Below, piece after piece: positions 45,168 through 54,507 of a DNA stretch of 63,011 nucleotides. Source of the stretch: Solobacterium sp. (GTDB lineage: Bacteria > Bacillota_I > Bacilli_A > Erysipelotrichales > Erysipelotrichaceae). The position numbers were made by a program, and so were the translations under genes. Where the stretch lies: contig JAFWFE010000050.1 in assembly GCA_017512555.1 (NCBI GenBank), forward strand, positions 1 to 63,011, given 5' to 3'. Numbering within the stretch: position 1 is the stretch's first letter; each line of letters opens with the position of its first letter. The notes below the pieces were generated by a model. It saw only the letters and a list, made by a program, of their open reading frames with translations, made no database searches and had not been told where the DNA came from.

Positions 45168-48100
45168 ATGTATAAAAAAACTAATCGTATTCTGTCAGTA
45201 GTACTCAGTTTTTTCTTATGCTTTGCCCATGCATATACACCAGTATTCGCGGAGGGTGAAGAGATAACTGAGCAGGAAACTGAAGGGACAGAAATGATTG
45301 AAGAACCTGTGGAAGATCAGGAAGAGATTATTGAAGAAACTCAGGAAGAGATAATTATTGAGGAAGAGGAAGAAGGCAGCGAAACATTTGCAACACCTGC
45401 AAGTGATTTTACGTACACAATAAGTAATAGTGAAGTGATAATTAAAAAGTATACAGGAAGTGATACTGTAGTAGAGATTCCTTCTGAAATAGAAGGTTAT
45501 CCTGTAACAAGCATAGGATCTTCTGCATTCCAAGGCTGCACCAGCCTCACGAGCATCACGATCCCGAACAGTGTTATAAGTATAGGATTACGGGCATTCT
45601 ATGACTGCAGTAGTTTAGAGAGTGTTATGATCCCGAGCAGTGTAACAAGCATAGGAACGGGTGCATTCAGTGGGAACAATAAATTAAAATCAGTTGGCCC
45701 CGTCGGAAGCAATTCAAATATTGTTGTTGATTTCGGCGGACAGATTACTTCTACTTATAGAGTACTGTTTTCACATGTTGTAAGTATAATCATTCCTGCT
45801 TCCGTAACAAGTATTGAATCAGAGTCATTCTCGAATTGTTTAAATCTCCAAAGAATTATGTTTCTGGGTGATGCACCTACGATCGGTACTGATGCGTTCT
45901 TGGATGATATATTAACAGTTTTCTATCCTATGGATAATGAAACATGGAGAAATGAGATACTTCTAAATTACGGTGGAAGTTTGACATGGGAAGAATGGGA
46001 TACGGAACAAGATGATAGCGTATTAGCATATATATACGATAGAAACACTGATGGTACATTGACAATTACGAGTTACATAGGAAATGAATATGATATATGT
46101 ATTCCGTCTTTAATAAACAGAAGAGAAGTTAGTAGGATTGGAGATTCAGCATTCAAGAACTGTGGCAGTTTAACAAATGTAATTATTCCGAACAGTGTAG
46201 TAGGAATAGATAATGAGGCATTCTATAACTGCAACCATTTAGCGAGTGTCTCAATACCAGACAGTGTCACAAGTATAGGAGCACAGGCATTCTATAACTG
46301 CAGCAGTTTAAGAAGCGTCACGATTCCTAATGGTGTCACAAGTATAAGTGATGGTGTATTCAATAACTGCAGCAGTTTAACGTGCATAACGATCCCAGAA
46401 GGTGTCACAAGCATAGGAAATTCTGCATTCAAAAACTGCAGCGGTTTAACTAGCATAACGATCCCGGACAGTGTCACAAGCATCGGAGAATATGCGTTTG
46501 ATCATACTCATATCACAAGTATCGTTATTCCTGATTCTGTAAAGAGTATAGGAAAAGGTGCATTTAATGCTTGCCAGCTTCTCACAAGTGTTGTCTTACC
46601 TTCCGGATTAACAAGACTGGAAGACAATTTGTTTGATTTCTGTTTCCGCCTTCCTTCCATTACAATTCCTGACAGTGTTACAAGCATTGGTGAATCTGTT
46701 TTCAACTACTGCGAGGGTCTGACAGAGGTTGTCCTTCCTGCAAGTCTTACCGTTCTGGGGAATAAAGCCTTCTATTACTGTACCGGACTCACGGAGATTA
46801 CCATTCCTTCCGGTGTCAGTACAATCAGTTTAAGTGCCTTCTGCGGATGTTCCAATCTGGTTACAGTGAATCTGCCTGCACAGGTTACTTCTATATCAGA
46901 ATCTGCGTTTGCCAGATGCAGCAGTCTGAAGAATATTGACCTGAGTCATGTACAGTCTATCGGGTTTTATGCATTTAAAGGGTGTACAAGCCTTGAAACA
47001 GTGAATGTAGAACGTCTGACTGATTTTGGCAATAATGCTTTTGAGGGATGTTCTTCCTTAAGGGAGATTCCCTGTATTGATAAACAAACGATAAACGGTG
47101 AAGCGTTTAAGAATTGTACTGCCCTGGAAAAGATCACGATGACATATACGGTCAGAACCATCGGTGTGGGTGCTTTTGAGAACTGCCCGGATAACATGAC
47201 TGTGTATTTCCTGGGTACACAGGAAAACTGGGATTCCATCGATATCCTCGCCATAAACGATGCGCTTCAGACAGCACAGGTCATTTTTGTGAATGTTCCG
47301 CAGAACGTTAGTTTTCCGTCCGGATTATACGATGTTGGAGTGGGGAAAACCATTCCTGTTGAATATACGGTGATGCCGGCGGATGCTCTTACCGATCATC
47401 TGATCTGGACCAGTGAGGATACTTCTGTGGCGACGGTTGATGATATGGGTAATGTTACCGGAGTATCTCCTGGGCAGACAGTTATCCGGGTCAGGACGCC
47501 ATTTGGAGATAGTTCCGCGGAGTGCGTTGTCCAGGTGGTTATACCGGTAACAGGACTGAGATTATCCAGGAATGTGCTTCGTCTTGCGGTACAGGATACC
47601 TATCGGCTGGAAGCTGTTGTTTCTCCTGAGAACGCGACGGAGTTAAGTGTACACTGGTCATCCGATAACGAAGATATTGCGACAGTGGATGACAACGGTG
47701 TTGTTACGGCAGTCAGTGAAGGAACCGCAACGATTACCGTTGTTACCAATGATGGAGGCTTTACTGCGCAGTGCAAGGTTACCGTGGCTCCTCAGGGAAT
47801 CTTTGTCAAAGACCTTGAAGAGAATTACGAGTATACCGGCAAGGCAATCAAACCGGTGATCCGAGTCTTTGATTCAGGAACATTGCTTACCAATAAGACG
47901 GATTATACGGTAACCTACAAGAATACCACCAAGGCATACCATGTGGAGGATCCTGATAATCCTACAGCAACCGACAAGAAGAAAGCCCCGCAGGTGATCA
48001 TCAAAACCAACAAGAAGGGTAACTACAAAGGTACAGAGACGATCTACTTTAGCATCGAACCACTGGATATCAATGACGAACAGATCACAGTAGATGAACT

Positions 48101-49604
48101 GTCCGCACAGGCCGGATCGAAACCGATCAATCCGGTTCCTGTTGTGTACTTCAACGGAAAGAAACTGAAGAATAAGACAGACTATACCGTGAACTATAAC
48201 GGATGGGATGGCCTGACTCCGGGTGATCCAACCATACTCATTCAGGGTAAAGGAAACTTCGCAGGCACAAGAGAAGCAACCGTACATGTCGCACCAATTG
48301 GTTCAATATCCTTATCCAAACTGAAAGTCACCTCCAAGACAGTGAAATACACAGATCTCACCGGGACTGACTTCATCAATGAGATCGCCAGTCAAATCGT
48401 TGTGAAGAATGGAAAGACTACAGTTCCTGCAGATGCGTACACTGTGGAAGACTATCCGGAAGATTATAAGAAGATCGGTACAGTGAAATTCACAATCGCA
48501 GGTAATGAGGAAGCCGGGTATTACGGAAAGAGAACAGTCTCTGTAAAGATCACCGGTGTATCTCTGAGTGATAAGAAGGTCAAGGCAGTTACAGGTCTCA
48601 GTTATCCGTATACAGGAGAACCAAGGACTTTCACCCCGGAAACACACCTGTTGACGCATAACGGAAATCCGTTAACGGAGGGTGTAGACTATGAGATCGT
48701 TGAAGACAGTTACACGAAGAATATTGATGCCGGTAAGGCAACAGTAACAGTAAAGGGTATCAATAACTACACCGGGACAAAGAAAGTAACCTATACGATT
48801 ACACCGCTTATACTATCTGATGAACAATTAATTATTGTGGATCCTGCAGTCTACTGTAAGGGTGGAAGTAAGCCCGGAATATATGTGGTGAACCTGATAG
48901 AAGGAAAAGACTATACCGTCAAGTATTCCAATAACACCAAGGCCAATGCGTATGGCATGGCAGTAATCACGTTCAAGGGAAACTATAAGGGATCTTCACC
49001 GATACCAGTGACCTACTATATTAAGCCGAAGGATATCTCCGAAGTCACAATGACAGTTAAAGACAAAGTATACTCCTCCAAGGCAAACGGGTATAAGAGT
49101 AAACCTGTACTGAAAGATGTGAACGGTAAGACCCTGAAAGCCGGGACAGACTACGAGACAACCTATCAGTACACAACCGCAGATGGAGGAGAACTTCCGG
49201 CAGTAGTTGAGGCCGGAACAGTCGTCAAGGTAACCGTAACAGGTAAAGGTAATTATACCGGAACGATCAGTGAAGAATACCGGATCCTGAACGCAGGAAC
49301 GGATATCTCAAAGATGACTTTCAAGATCAATTCTAAAGAATATACAGGCAGTGAGATCACAATTGAGGAAAGTGATATTACCAGTATTAAACTTGGCAAG
49401 AAGGCACATGACCTGAAACTGGGTACAGATTATGAAATTGCCGGATACACCAACAACGTGAAGAAGGGAACCGCCAAGGTCACATTCCGCGGTATCAACG
49501 GATACGGCGGCACAAAGACCGTATCCTTCAAGATCGGCCAGAGAAGTATCGTGGATTACTGGCAGGGGATGTTCAACGCATTCAACGGGTTATTCCGTTT
49601 CTAA
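45168..49604 (+). CDS. BspA-like leucine-rich-repeat surface protein, second paralogue
   Basis: 1,478 residues from ATG 45168, with GGAGGT 7 nt upstream; an upstream in-frame ATG at 45141 overlaps the -10 box. Signal peptide ending near FAEG, short acidic stalk, LRR block 1 of only 3 units (from about residue 115), LRR block 2 of about 16 units (about 322-688), two BIG2-like domains (about 708-875; WSSDNEDIATVDDNG), then beta-rich repeats as in the first paralogue and a near-identical C-terminal tail (FKIGQRSIVDYWQGMFNAFN). The long E/P stalk of the first protein is much shorter here. No sortase motif. Probably an adhesin exported and anchored in the same way. Confidence 0.92.
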   Translation: MYKKTNRILSVVLSFFLCFAHAYTPVFAEGEEITEQETEGTEMIEEPVEDQEEIIEETQEEIIIEEEEEGSETFATPASDFTYTISNSEVIIKKYTGSDTVVEIPSEIEGYPVTSIGSSAFQGCTSLTSITIPNSVISIGLRAFYDCSSLESVMIPSSVTSIGTGAFSGNNKLKSVGPVGSNSNIVVDFGGQITSTYRVLFSHVVSIIIPASVTSIESESFSNCLNLQRIMFLGDAPTIGTDAFLDDILTVFYPMDNETWRNEILLNYGGSLTWEEWDTEQDDSVLAYIYDRNTDGTLTITSYIGNEYDICIPSLINRREVSRIGDSAFKNCGSLTNVIIPNSVVGIDNEAFYNCNHLASVSIPDSVTSIGAQAFYNCSSLRSVTIPNGVTSISDGVFNNCSSLTCITIPEGVTSIGNSAFKNCSGLTSITIPDSVTSIGEYAFDHTHITSIVIPDSVKSIGKGAFNACQLLTSVVLPSGLTRLEDNLFDFCFRLPSITIPDSVTSIGESVFNYCEGLTEVVLPASLTVLGNKAFYYCTGLTEITIPSGVSTISLSAFCGCSNLVTVNLPAQVTSISESAFARCSSLKNIDLSHVQSIGFYAFKGCTSLETVNVERLTDFGNNAFEGCSSLREIPCIDKQTINGEAFKNCTALEKITMTYTVRTIGVGAFENCPDNMTVYFLGTQENWDSIDILAINDALQTAQVIFVNVPQNVSFPSGLYDVGVGKTIPVEYTVMPADALTDHLIWTSEDTSVATVDDMGNVTGVSPGQTVIRVRTPFGDSSAECVVQVVIPVTGLRLSRNVLRLAVQDTYRLEAVVSPENATELSVHWSSDNEDIATVDDNGVVTAVSEGTATITVVTNDGGFTAQCKVTVAPQGIFVKDLEENYEYTGKAIKPVIRVFDSGTLLTNKTDYTVTYKNTTKAYHVEDPDNPTATDKKKAPQVIIKTNKKGNYKGTETIYFSIEPLDINDEQITVDELSAQAGSKPINPVPVVYFNGKKLKNKTDYTVNYNGWDGLTPGDPTILIQGKGNFAGTREATVHVAPIGSISLSKLKVTSKTVKYTDLTGTDFINEIASQIVVKNGKTTVPADAYTVEDYPEDYKKIGTVKFTIAGNEEAGYYGKRTVSVKITGVSLSDKKVKAVTGLSYPYTGEPRTFTPETHLLTHNGNPLTEGVDYEIVEDSYTKNIDAGKATVTVKGINNYTGTKKVTYTITPLILSDEQLIIVDPAVYCKGGSKPGIYVVNLIEGKDYTVKYSNNTKANAYGMAVITFKGNYKGSSPIPVTYYIKPKDISEVTMTVKDKVYSSKANGYKSKPVLKDVNGKTLKAGTDYETTYQYTTADGGELPAVVEAGTVVKVTVTGKGNYTGTISEEYRILNAGTDISKMTFKINSKEYTGSEITIEESDITSIKLGKKAHDLKLGTDYEIAGYTNNVKKGTAKVTFRGINGYGGTKTVSFKIGQRSIVDYWQGMFNAFNGLFRF

Positions 49605-49618
49605 ACCATAAACATAAT

Positions 49619-49652
49619 AAAACTGCAGAGACAAGCACATCTCTGCAGTTTT
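49619..49652. terminator. Bidirectional terminator
   Basis: Perfect 13-bp stem AAAACTGCAGAGA / TCTCTGCAGTTTT, 8-nt loop, between the rightward BspA-like gene and the leftward CPBP gene. Confidence 0.9.
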
Positions 49653-49674
49653 AATATTCCCAATTGTTTATCCC

Positions 49675-50601
49675 TTACAGGAAAGACAGTACAACATTCA
49701 CAATAAACAATAAGATCACCAGGATCACGGTTCCGGAAGATAACAGGATCTTCCACAGTTTCCATTCCGTAGCCCCGTAACGTACAAAATTCTGGGTGTC
49801 ATGTTTCTGGAAGATAAAGAATGCTGATACGATATAGACCATGCCAAGAATCACAATGGTGATCCACAGGTATTGTGCCGGAATGACATTGAACAGCCAC
49901 AGGAACAAGCTCAGGGAGATATGCACAACAATTCCCGGACGGATGGAATGATAGTTCATGGTCAACAGGGATAAGAACCATCCGACAAAGAAGGCAGGAA
50001 TTGCGTCAATCAGATTTAACTGGGCCATGGCATAGAGGAACGCGGAACCCAGAACCCCGAAATAACGGCCGTAGTGCCCTAATTGACGCTGGATAATACC
50101 ACGGAAGATGATTTCATCACAGATGGGTTTCAGAAGGATAAAATGGACGAAATACAGTACGTTCTTTACGATATTCGTCGTTGTATTAAACGAACCCAGG
50201 TATTCATAGATCTGGCTGTTGGTGTGAAAGAAGAAATAGAATAATGAGGATACGGAAGTAGTAAGCATCTCTATACCGATACCGATACAGACAAACGCCA
50301 GCATACGTCCGCCGGAGATCCTGGGTTTACCCAGATAATCTTTAATATCCAGTTTCAGCGATTCTGAAGCCAGCAACATGGTGGTCAGGGTAACGATCAG
50401 GGTAGAGATCATACCGATACCGATCACCACCATGTCAAAGTCATAGGCCGCAAAAAAATCCGGAAATGTCTCATGGAGAAACGAAGTTCCGTAGTTTAAC
50501 AAAGTGAAGATAATAATATAGATCACCAGTGGTCTGCCAAAGGTATTGATCTGTGCTTTGGCCTGTCGTCTGGTGATTCTCTTCGGTGCACCTTGTGACA
50601 T
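49675..50601 (-). CDS. CPBP-family intramembrane glutamic endopeptidase
   Basis: 308 residues with about eight TM segments. The CPBP/Abi motif reads ICDEIIFRGIIQR (E-x3-R type; the first of the usual two glutamates is D-E here), and the later LIDAIPAFFVGWFLSLL is the second motif region. Family members cleave within membranes or aid bacteriocin immunity and protein maturation. It follows nnr on the same strand, but a hairpin (50627-50645) separates them. The substrate is unknown. Confidence 0.83.
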   Translation of the reverse strand: MSQGAPKRITRRQAKAQINTFGRPLVIYIIIFTLLNYGTSFLHETFPDFFAAYDFDMVVIGIGMISTLIVTLTTMLLASESLKLDIKDYLGKPRISGGRMLAFVCIGIGIEMLTTSVSSLFYFFFHTNSQIYEYLGSFNTTTNIVKNVLYFVHFILLKPICDEIIFRGIIQRQLGHYGRYFGVLGSAFLYAMAQLNLIDAIPAFFVGWFLSLLTMNYHSIRPGIVVHISLSLFLWLFNVIPAQYLWITIVILGMVYIVSAFFIFQKHDTQNFVRYGATEWKLWKILLSSGTVILVILLFIVNVVLSFL

Positions 50602-50626
50602 AGATCTCCTGACTATAGTTTAATAA

Positions 50627-50645
50627 TCCGGCAAGTTATGCCGGA
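50627..50645 (-). terminator. Possible terminator after nnr
   Basis: 7-bp perfect stem TCCGGCA / TGCCGGA with a 5-nt loop; on the minus strand it runs into TTATTA rather than a clean U-run. Confidence 0.5.
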
Positions 50646-50686
50646 GAATAGTATTATTATAACAGTGATTTATCCTGAGGGAAACA

Positions 50687-52156
50687 TCAGAAACCATGTT
50701 TCTTAAAGAGTTTATTCATGAGTTCCGGATACTGTTCAAGATCGAAGTTTTGCGCGGAATTCTCCTGGATGCCGAGATCTGCCAGATAACCGTGCAGCCA
50801 TACTGCCATACATACGGCACGATAGACATCCCTGGTCATCGTCAACATGCCTGCCATGATGCCTGTAAGCAGATCTCCGCTGCCTGCCTGGGCCAGAGCC
50901 TGGTTTCCGGATTCATTGATATACAGATCACCGGAAGGGGAAACCACGATCGTATGCGGACCTTTCAGTACCAGATAAACATGATTCTCTGACGCAAAGT
51001 CTTTCGCAATGGAAATCAGATTGTCCTGGATCATTTCCGCAGGCTTGCCAATCAGATTACTGAACTCACCGATATGCGGAGTCAGGATCACCGGCACACG
51101 CACAAACTTCAGGAAATAATAGTTATTCTTCAGAAGATTCAGAGCTTCCGCATCTAGGATGACCGGACAGGATGCGTTCTGCAGGATCAGATCCAGAATC
51201 TCATGTTTGTGCGTCATGTGTACAGCACCGCTGCCAAATGCGCAGGCACGGGCTTTCTCTGCCAGAGCAGAAAGGACATCCTGCCAGTTATGATCCCCGA
51301 ACGGATAATATACCGGCTGTAAGAATCTTCCGGCCAGGATGGGGTAGATCTCCTGTGGTAAAGCTGCCTGGATATACGGTGCGCCGACAGTCTTAGCCCC
51401 GAGGATATTAAAGCCCAAGGCACCTGCCATGCTATAACTGCCGCCAACCAGCAAAGTCTTACCGTAGGTTCCCTTAAAGGCATTCTCACTCTTCTTCGGG
51501 AATCCCGCAAAGAAACGTTCTTCGTCCATCTCCAGCCAGTGATCCTTGTCGGAGAGAGGGATGGATAATGGTAATTCCGCGGTTTCCTTAAACATTTCAT
51601 GGTGCTTGCGTAAGGCATGGAAAGGCTTGCGGCAACCTAACGCGTAGGTGATTTCAGAACGTAAGGCATCGGTGTCATAACGTCCCGTATCACTTTCACA
51701 GCCGCTGTTGATATCCACGCTGTGTACACGTACAGACGCGTTGTTTACCATCCGGAAGATCTTCTTCATCTCTGCGGAAAGAGGTAAATGGAAACCGATA
51801 CCGTAAACCGCGTCAATGACCAGATCCGCTTTCTTCAAGGCTGTGTTCAACCGGGAAACCGGTAAGATCCGCACGGACTCCGGAAGCTTGTCGTAATTCG
51901 CTTTGGCGATATCTGTCGCAGGTTCTCCGCTGACAAGACATACCAGGCATGCGTATTCCTCTGCCAGTAAACGTGCACTGACAAAACCATCTCCTCCGTT
52001 ATTTCCTTTCCCGCACAAGAAAATAATACGAGACCCGGAAGGAAGCTGTTTCCGCAGTTCTGCGGCTACAGCAGCACCGGCTTCTTCCATCAATTCTTCA
52101 GGAGAAAGAGACGATAATTTCTCCAGTTGTTTCATCTTTATACTGTCAACGATCAT
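50687..52156 (-). CDS. nnr: Bifunctional NAD(P)HX epimerase / NAD(P)H-hydrate dehydratase
   Basis: 489 residues. The N-terminal YjeF epimerase domain (about 1-205) has LCGKGNNGGDGFVSARLLAEE; the C-terminal ribokinase-like dehydratase domain (about 215-489) has LLVGGSYSMAGALGF, ILTPHIGEFSNLIGK and the catalytic region AQAGSGDLLTGIMAGML. Together they repair hydrated NADH and NADPH using ATP or ADP. The protein is cytoplasmic. It has no functional link to the BspA genes and faces leftward alone. Confidence 0.94.
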   Translation of the reverse strand: MIVDSIKMKQLEKLSSLSPEELMEEAGAAVAAELRKQLPSGSRIIFLCGKGNNGGDGFVSARLLAEEYACLVCLVSGEPATDIAKANYDKLPESVRILPVSRLNTALKKADLVIDAVYGIGFHLPLSAEMKKIFRMVNNASVRVHSVDINSGCESDTGRYDTDALRSEITYALGCRKPFHALRKHHEMFKETAELPLSIPLSDKDHWLEMDEERFFAGFPKKSENAFKGTYGKTLLVGGSYSMAGALGFNILGAKTVGAPYIQAALPQEIYPILAGRFLQPVYYPFGDHNWQDVLSALAEKARACAFGSGAVHMTHKHEILDLILQNASCPVILDAEALNLLKNNYYFLKFVRVPVILTPHIGEFSNLIGKPAEMIQDNLISIAKDFASENHVYLVLKGPHTIVVSPSGDLYINESGNQALAQAGSGDLLTGIMAGMLTMTRDVYRAVCMAVWLHGYLADLGIQENSAQNFDLEQYPELMNKLFKKHGF

Positions 52157-52220
52157 ACCCTACATCTATAAGAATAGCACGCATTTTGCCCATGGATAAC
52201 TATGAATTATAAATTACATT

Positions 52221-52248
52221 TTTACAGAAAAATTTATCGTGCTATAAT
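52221..52248 (+). promoter_or_regulatory. Promoter of the H1-tail protein gene
   Basis: TTTACA (52221-52226), 16-bp spacer, TATAAT (52243-52248) with extended TGC upstream. Confidence 0.65.
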
Positions 52249-52274
52249 GTATGCACGAAGGGGGTTAAAGAATT

Positions 52275-52658
52275 ATGCCTGCAAAGAAGAAGACAGCAGA
52301 AGAAACAGCTGTAAAGAAAACGGTAAAGAAGGCTCCTGCGAAGAAACCTGCTGCTCCGAAAGTTGTAAAGAAAACCTTACAGGAATATAAGGATGTTATT
52401 AACTGGAAGAAGTGGGAAGCACATAACATGGGCTGGCTTTACATTGAAGTCAATGCCGGAGATCTGAATACAGAACTCGAGGCTGGTGTTGATAACCTGA
52501 GAACCTGCTGCAAAGCTATTCTTGAACTGATGCTTGAGGGTGACGGATTCATTACGGAACCGAAAGTCAAGAGTAAGGTCGCTGCAACACTCACTGTCCG
52601 TTATTATACAGACAACCTGAGCGAAAGCCGCAGAAGTTACTGGGAAGTAAATCAGTAA
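52275..52658 (+). CDS. Small protein with histone-H1-like Lys/Ala/Pro tail and unknown C-terminal domain
   Basis: 127 residues. Residues 1-35 are rich in Lys, Ala and Pro (PAKKKTAEETAVKKTVKKAP), like bacterial H1-type nucleoid tails. The remainder (about 36-127; WKKWEAHNMGWLYIEVNAGD ... TLTVRYYTDNLSESRRSYW) looks like a compact alpha/beta domain that I cannot name. A good promoter and GAAGGGGG site lie upstream, so the gene is expressed alone. Non-specific DNA or RNA binding is plausible but unproven. Confidence 0.75.
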   Translation: MPAKKKTAEETAVKKTVKKAPAKKPAAPKVVKKTLQEYKDVINWKKWEAHNMGWLYIEVNAGDLNTELEAGVDNLRTCCKAILELMLEGDGFITEPKVKSKVAATLTVRYYTDNLSESRRSYWEVNQ

Positions 52659-52669
52659 AAGATTATAGG

Positions 52670-52693
52670 AGATCACGGTATATACTGTGATCT
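52670..52693. terminator. Terminator between convergent genes
   Basis: Stem AGATCACGGTA / TACTGTGATCT (one G-U), short loop, TTTTATTATT on the + strand. Confidence 0.75.
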
Positions 52694-52697
52694 TTTA

Positions 52698-53210
52698 TTA
52701 TTGTCTGTACATGGAATAAAGACTGAAAGAAACAATACACGTGAAGATGATCTCAGCGATCCCGTTGACACACCCGTAGTGCATGATCACAAAGAGGATG
52801 GCGAGGATCCCGGGGTAGTAGATCGTACGGTACTTCGGATAATACTGGAACAGAATAAACATCAGGTAATTCATCCACAGGAATACCGCATAGCCAAGAA
52901 AGACATGGATCTGGGAAGATAGATCGGTTTCTTCCCCATAGGAGATCATCATCACCAGAAGATTCAGGACATAGACAACAATACACTGAATGAACCAGTT
53001 CTTTTTCAAGCGCAGTCTTTTTCCTGTTACCAGTAAAGCATACATGAAACAGGAGATGTTGAACAACAACGGTAATACAAACAGGGGATGATCGTTAAGC
53101 ACCAGTGTATAGTTATCGACAGCGAAGTCTTTTCCCAGCATCGGCCATACCGAAAACACCGGAATCAGAATCAGATAGATGAAGGAAATCAGTATGCCGT
53201 TTTTTTTCAC
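52698..53210 (-). CDS. Hypothetical membrane protein, about five TM segments
   Basis: 170 residues, hydrophobic throughout: segments near residues 6-24, 42-62, 73-90, 103-120 and 131-165, short loops, no motif I recognise. It is convergent with the H1-tail gene and divergent from aroC. It may belong to a small DUF family of Bacillota membrane proteins. No function can be given. Confidence 0.65.
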   Translation of the reverse strand: MKKNGILISFIYLILIPVFSVWPMLGKDFAVDNYTLVLNDHPLFVLPLLFNISCFMYALLVTGKRLRLKKNWFIQCIVVYVLNLLVMMISYGEETDLSSQIHVFLGYAVFLWMNYLMFILFQYYPKYRTIYYPGILAILFVIMHYGCVNGIAEIIFTCIVSFSLYSMYRQ

Positions 53211-53239
53211 AGGGGCATTATATCACGGGTGTTTCTGCC

Positions 53240-53268
53240 TTTACAGTAAAGGTAAAAAGTAATACTAT
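53240..53268 (+). promoter_or_regulatory. Promoter of the aro operon
   Basis: TTTACA (53240-53245), 17-bp spacer, TACTAT (53263-53268). The expected start is near 53275, giving a leader of about 130 nt before aroC. Confidence 0.7.
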
Positions 53269-53274
53269 TTTAAC

Positions 53275-53403
53275 GTTAAAGAGAGTCATTGTCCCTATAA
53301 GCAGAGATCCTGTTTACAGGTGATCATGGTCAATGATCCGGTAATACTGATGAAAGACCATAGGGATAAAACCGTATGGTTTTTTCTTCCGGAGGGTTAT
53401 CGT
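53275..53403 (+). promoter_or_regulatory. aroC leader with attenuator-like alternative hairpins
   Basis: A terminator-like hairpin at 53353-53384 (AAAGACCATA pairing with TATGGTTTTTT, internal G-G mismatch, T-run to 53386) precedes the GGAGGG ribosome binding site. An upstream hairpin GATCAT-GGTCA-ATGATC (53322-53338) contains ATGGTC (53326-53331), which is complementary to GACCAT (53356-53361), the 5' arm of the terminator. The two pairings are mutually exclusive, as in attenuators. No T-box sequence (TGGNACC) is present. Confidence 0.55.
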
Positions 53404-54507
53404 ATGAAGAATACATTGGGAAATGTGGTAAAACTGACAGTATTCGGGGAATCGCACGGGGATGCGGTTGGCTGCGTCCTGGACGGGATTCCTGCAGGTT
53501 TACCGGTAAATGAAGAATATATACAGAAACAACTGGATATGCGCCAGAGTCTGCCGGAGATCTCCACATCACGCAGAGAACCGGATCAGGTGAGGATCCT
53601 CTCCGGTGTAAGAAACGGGTATACGGAAGGAACACCAATCACGTTTATTCTGGAGAATACGAATGTACGCAGAAAAGATTATGACGCGCTGGCAGGAGTA
53701 CTGCGCCCGGGACATGCGGATTATACAGCACAGCTGAAGTACCATGGCTATCAGGATGCGTCTGGGGGAGGGCATTTCTCCGGCCGTCTGACTGCCCCGA
53801 TGACAGCTGCCGGCGCTTTGTGCAGAAGTCTTTTGGAGAAATACGGTGTAGTAATTGGTTCCCACATTGCGCAGCTGTACAACGTGCAGGATCAGGGACT
53901 TCCGGCAGATCCTGAAGCAGTACGGAAACTGAACGAGAAGATGTTTGCGGTGCTGGATGAACAGGCGGAGAAAGAAATGCTTGAACTGATCCGTGACGCA
54001 AGAGAACAGGGAGATTCCCTCGGTGGTATCCTGGAGACAGTGATCCTGGGTTTGCCGGGAGGTCTTGGCGAACCGTTATTCGGATCAGTGGAAAGTGTGA
54101 TCGCGGAAGCCATGTTCAGTATTCCCGGAGTCAAGGGAATTGAATTCGGCAGTGGTTTCAGGTTTGCGGAGATGTATGGCAGTGAAGCCAATGACGCGTT
54201 TATCGTACGTGATGACAAGATACAGACCGAAACCAATCATAACGGTGGAATTAACGGCGGAATCACCAACGGTATGCCAGTGGTTTTCCGCACGGTGATA
54301 AAGCCGACACCATCGATCTCAAGGACACAGAAGACCGTGGATATGAAGACCATGGAAGAAACCGGGATCGAGATCCATGGACGTCACGACCCGGCAATCA
54401 TCCACCGCGCAAGAACCGTAGTGGACAATCTCACCGCATTTGTGCTGGTGGATTTGTTGACAGAAGTGTATGGCGTTACCTGGCCGGAGGTGCTGAAATG
54501 CGCATAG
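53404..54507 (+). CDS. aroC: Chorismate synthase
   Basis: 367 residues from ATG 53404, chosen for CGGAGGG upstream; in-frame ATGs at 53320 and 53350 would cover the attenuator hairpin. FMN/EPSP-binding signatures are intact: VFGESHGDAVG, PGHADYTAQLKYHGYQD followed by ASGGGHFSGR, GGINGGITNGMPV and GRHDPAIIHRA. The enzyme converts 5-enolpyruvylshikimate-3-phosphate to chorismate, last step of the shared aromatic pathway, in the cytoplasm. It is first in aroC-aroE'K-aroA, overlapping the next gene by 10 nt. Confidence 0.96.
   Translation: MKNTLGNVVKLTVFGESHGDAVGCVLDGIPAGLPVNEEYIQKQLDMRQSLPEISTSRREPDQVRILSGVRNGYTEGTPITFILENTNVRRKDYDALAGVLRPGHADYTAQLKYHGYQDASGGGHFSGRLTAPMTAAGALCRSLLEKYGVVIGSHIAQLYNVQDQGLPADPEAVRKLNEKMFAVLDEQAEKEMLELIRDAREQGDSLGGILETVILGLPGGLGEPLFGSVESVIAEAMFSIPGVKGIEFGSGFRFAEMYGSEANDAFIVRDDKIQTETNHNGGINGGITNGMPVVFRTVIKPTPSISRTQKTVDMKTMEETGIEIHGRHDPAIIHRARTVVDNLTAFVLVDLLTEVYGVTWPEVLKCA

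Noticed and set aside
53275..53403. T-box riboswitch upstream of aroC
   Set aside because: No TGGNACC T-box sequence and no stem I consensus were found; only simple alternative hairpins remain.
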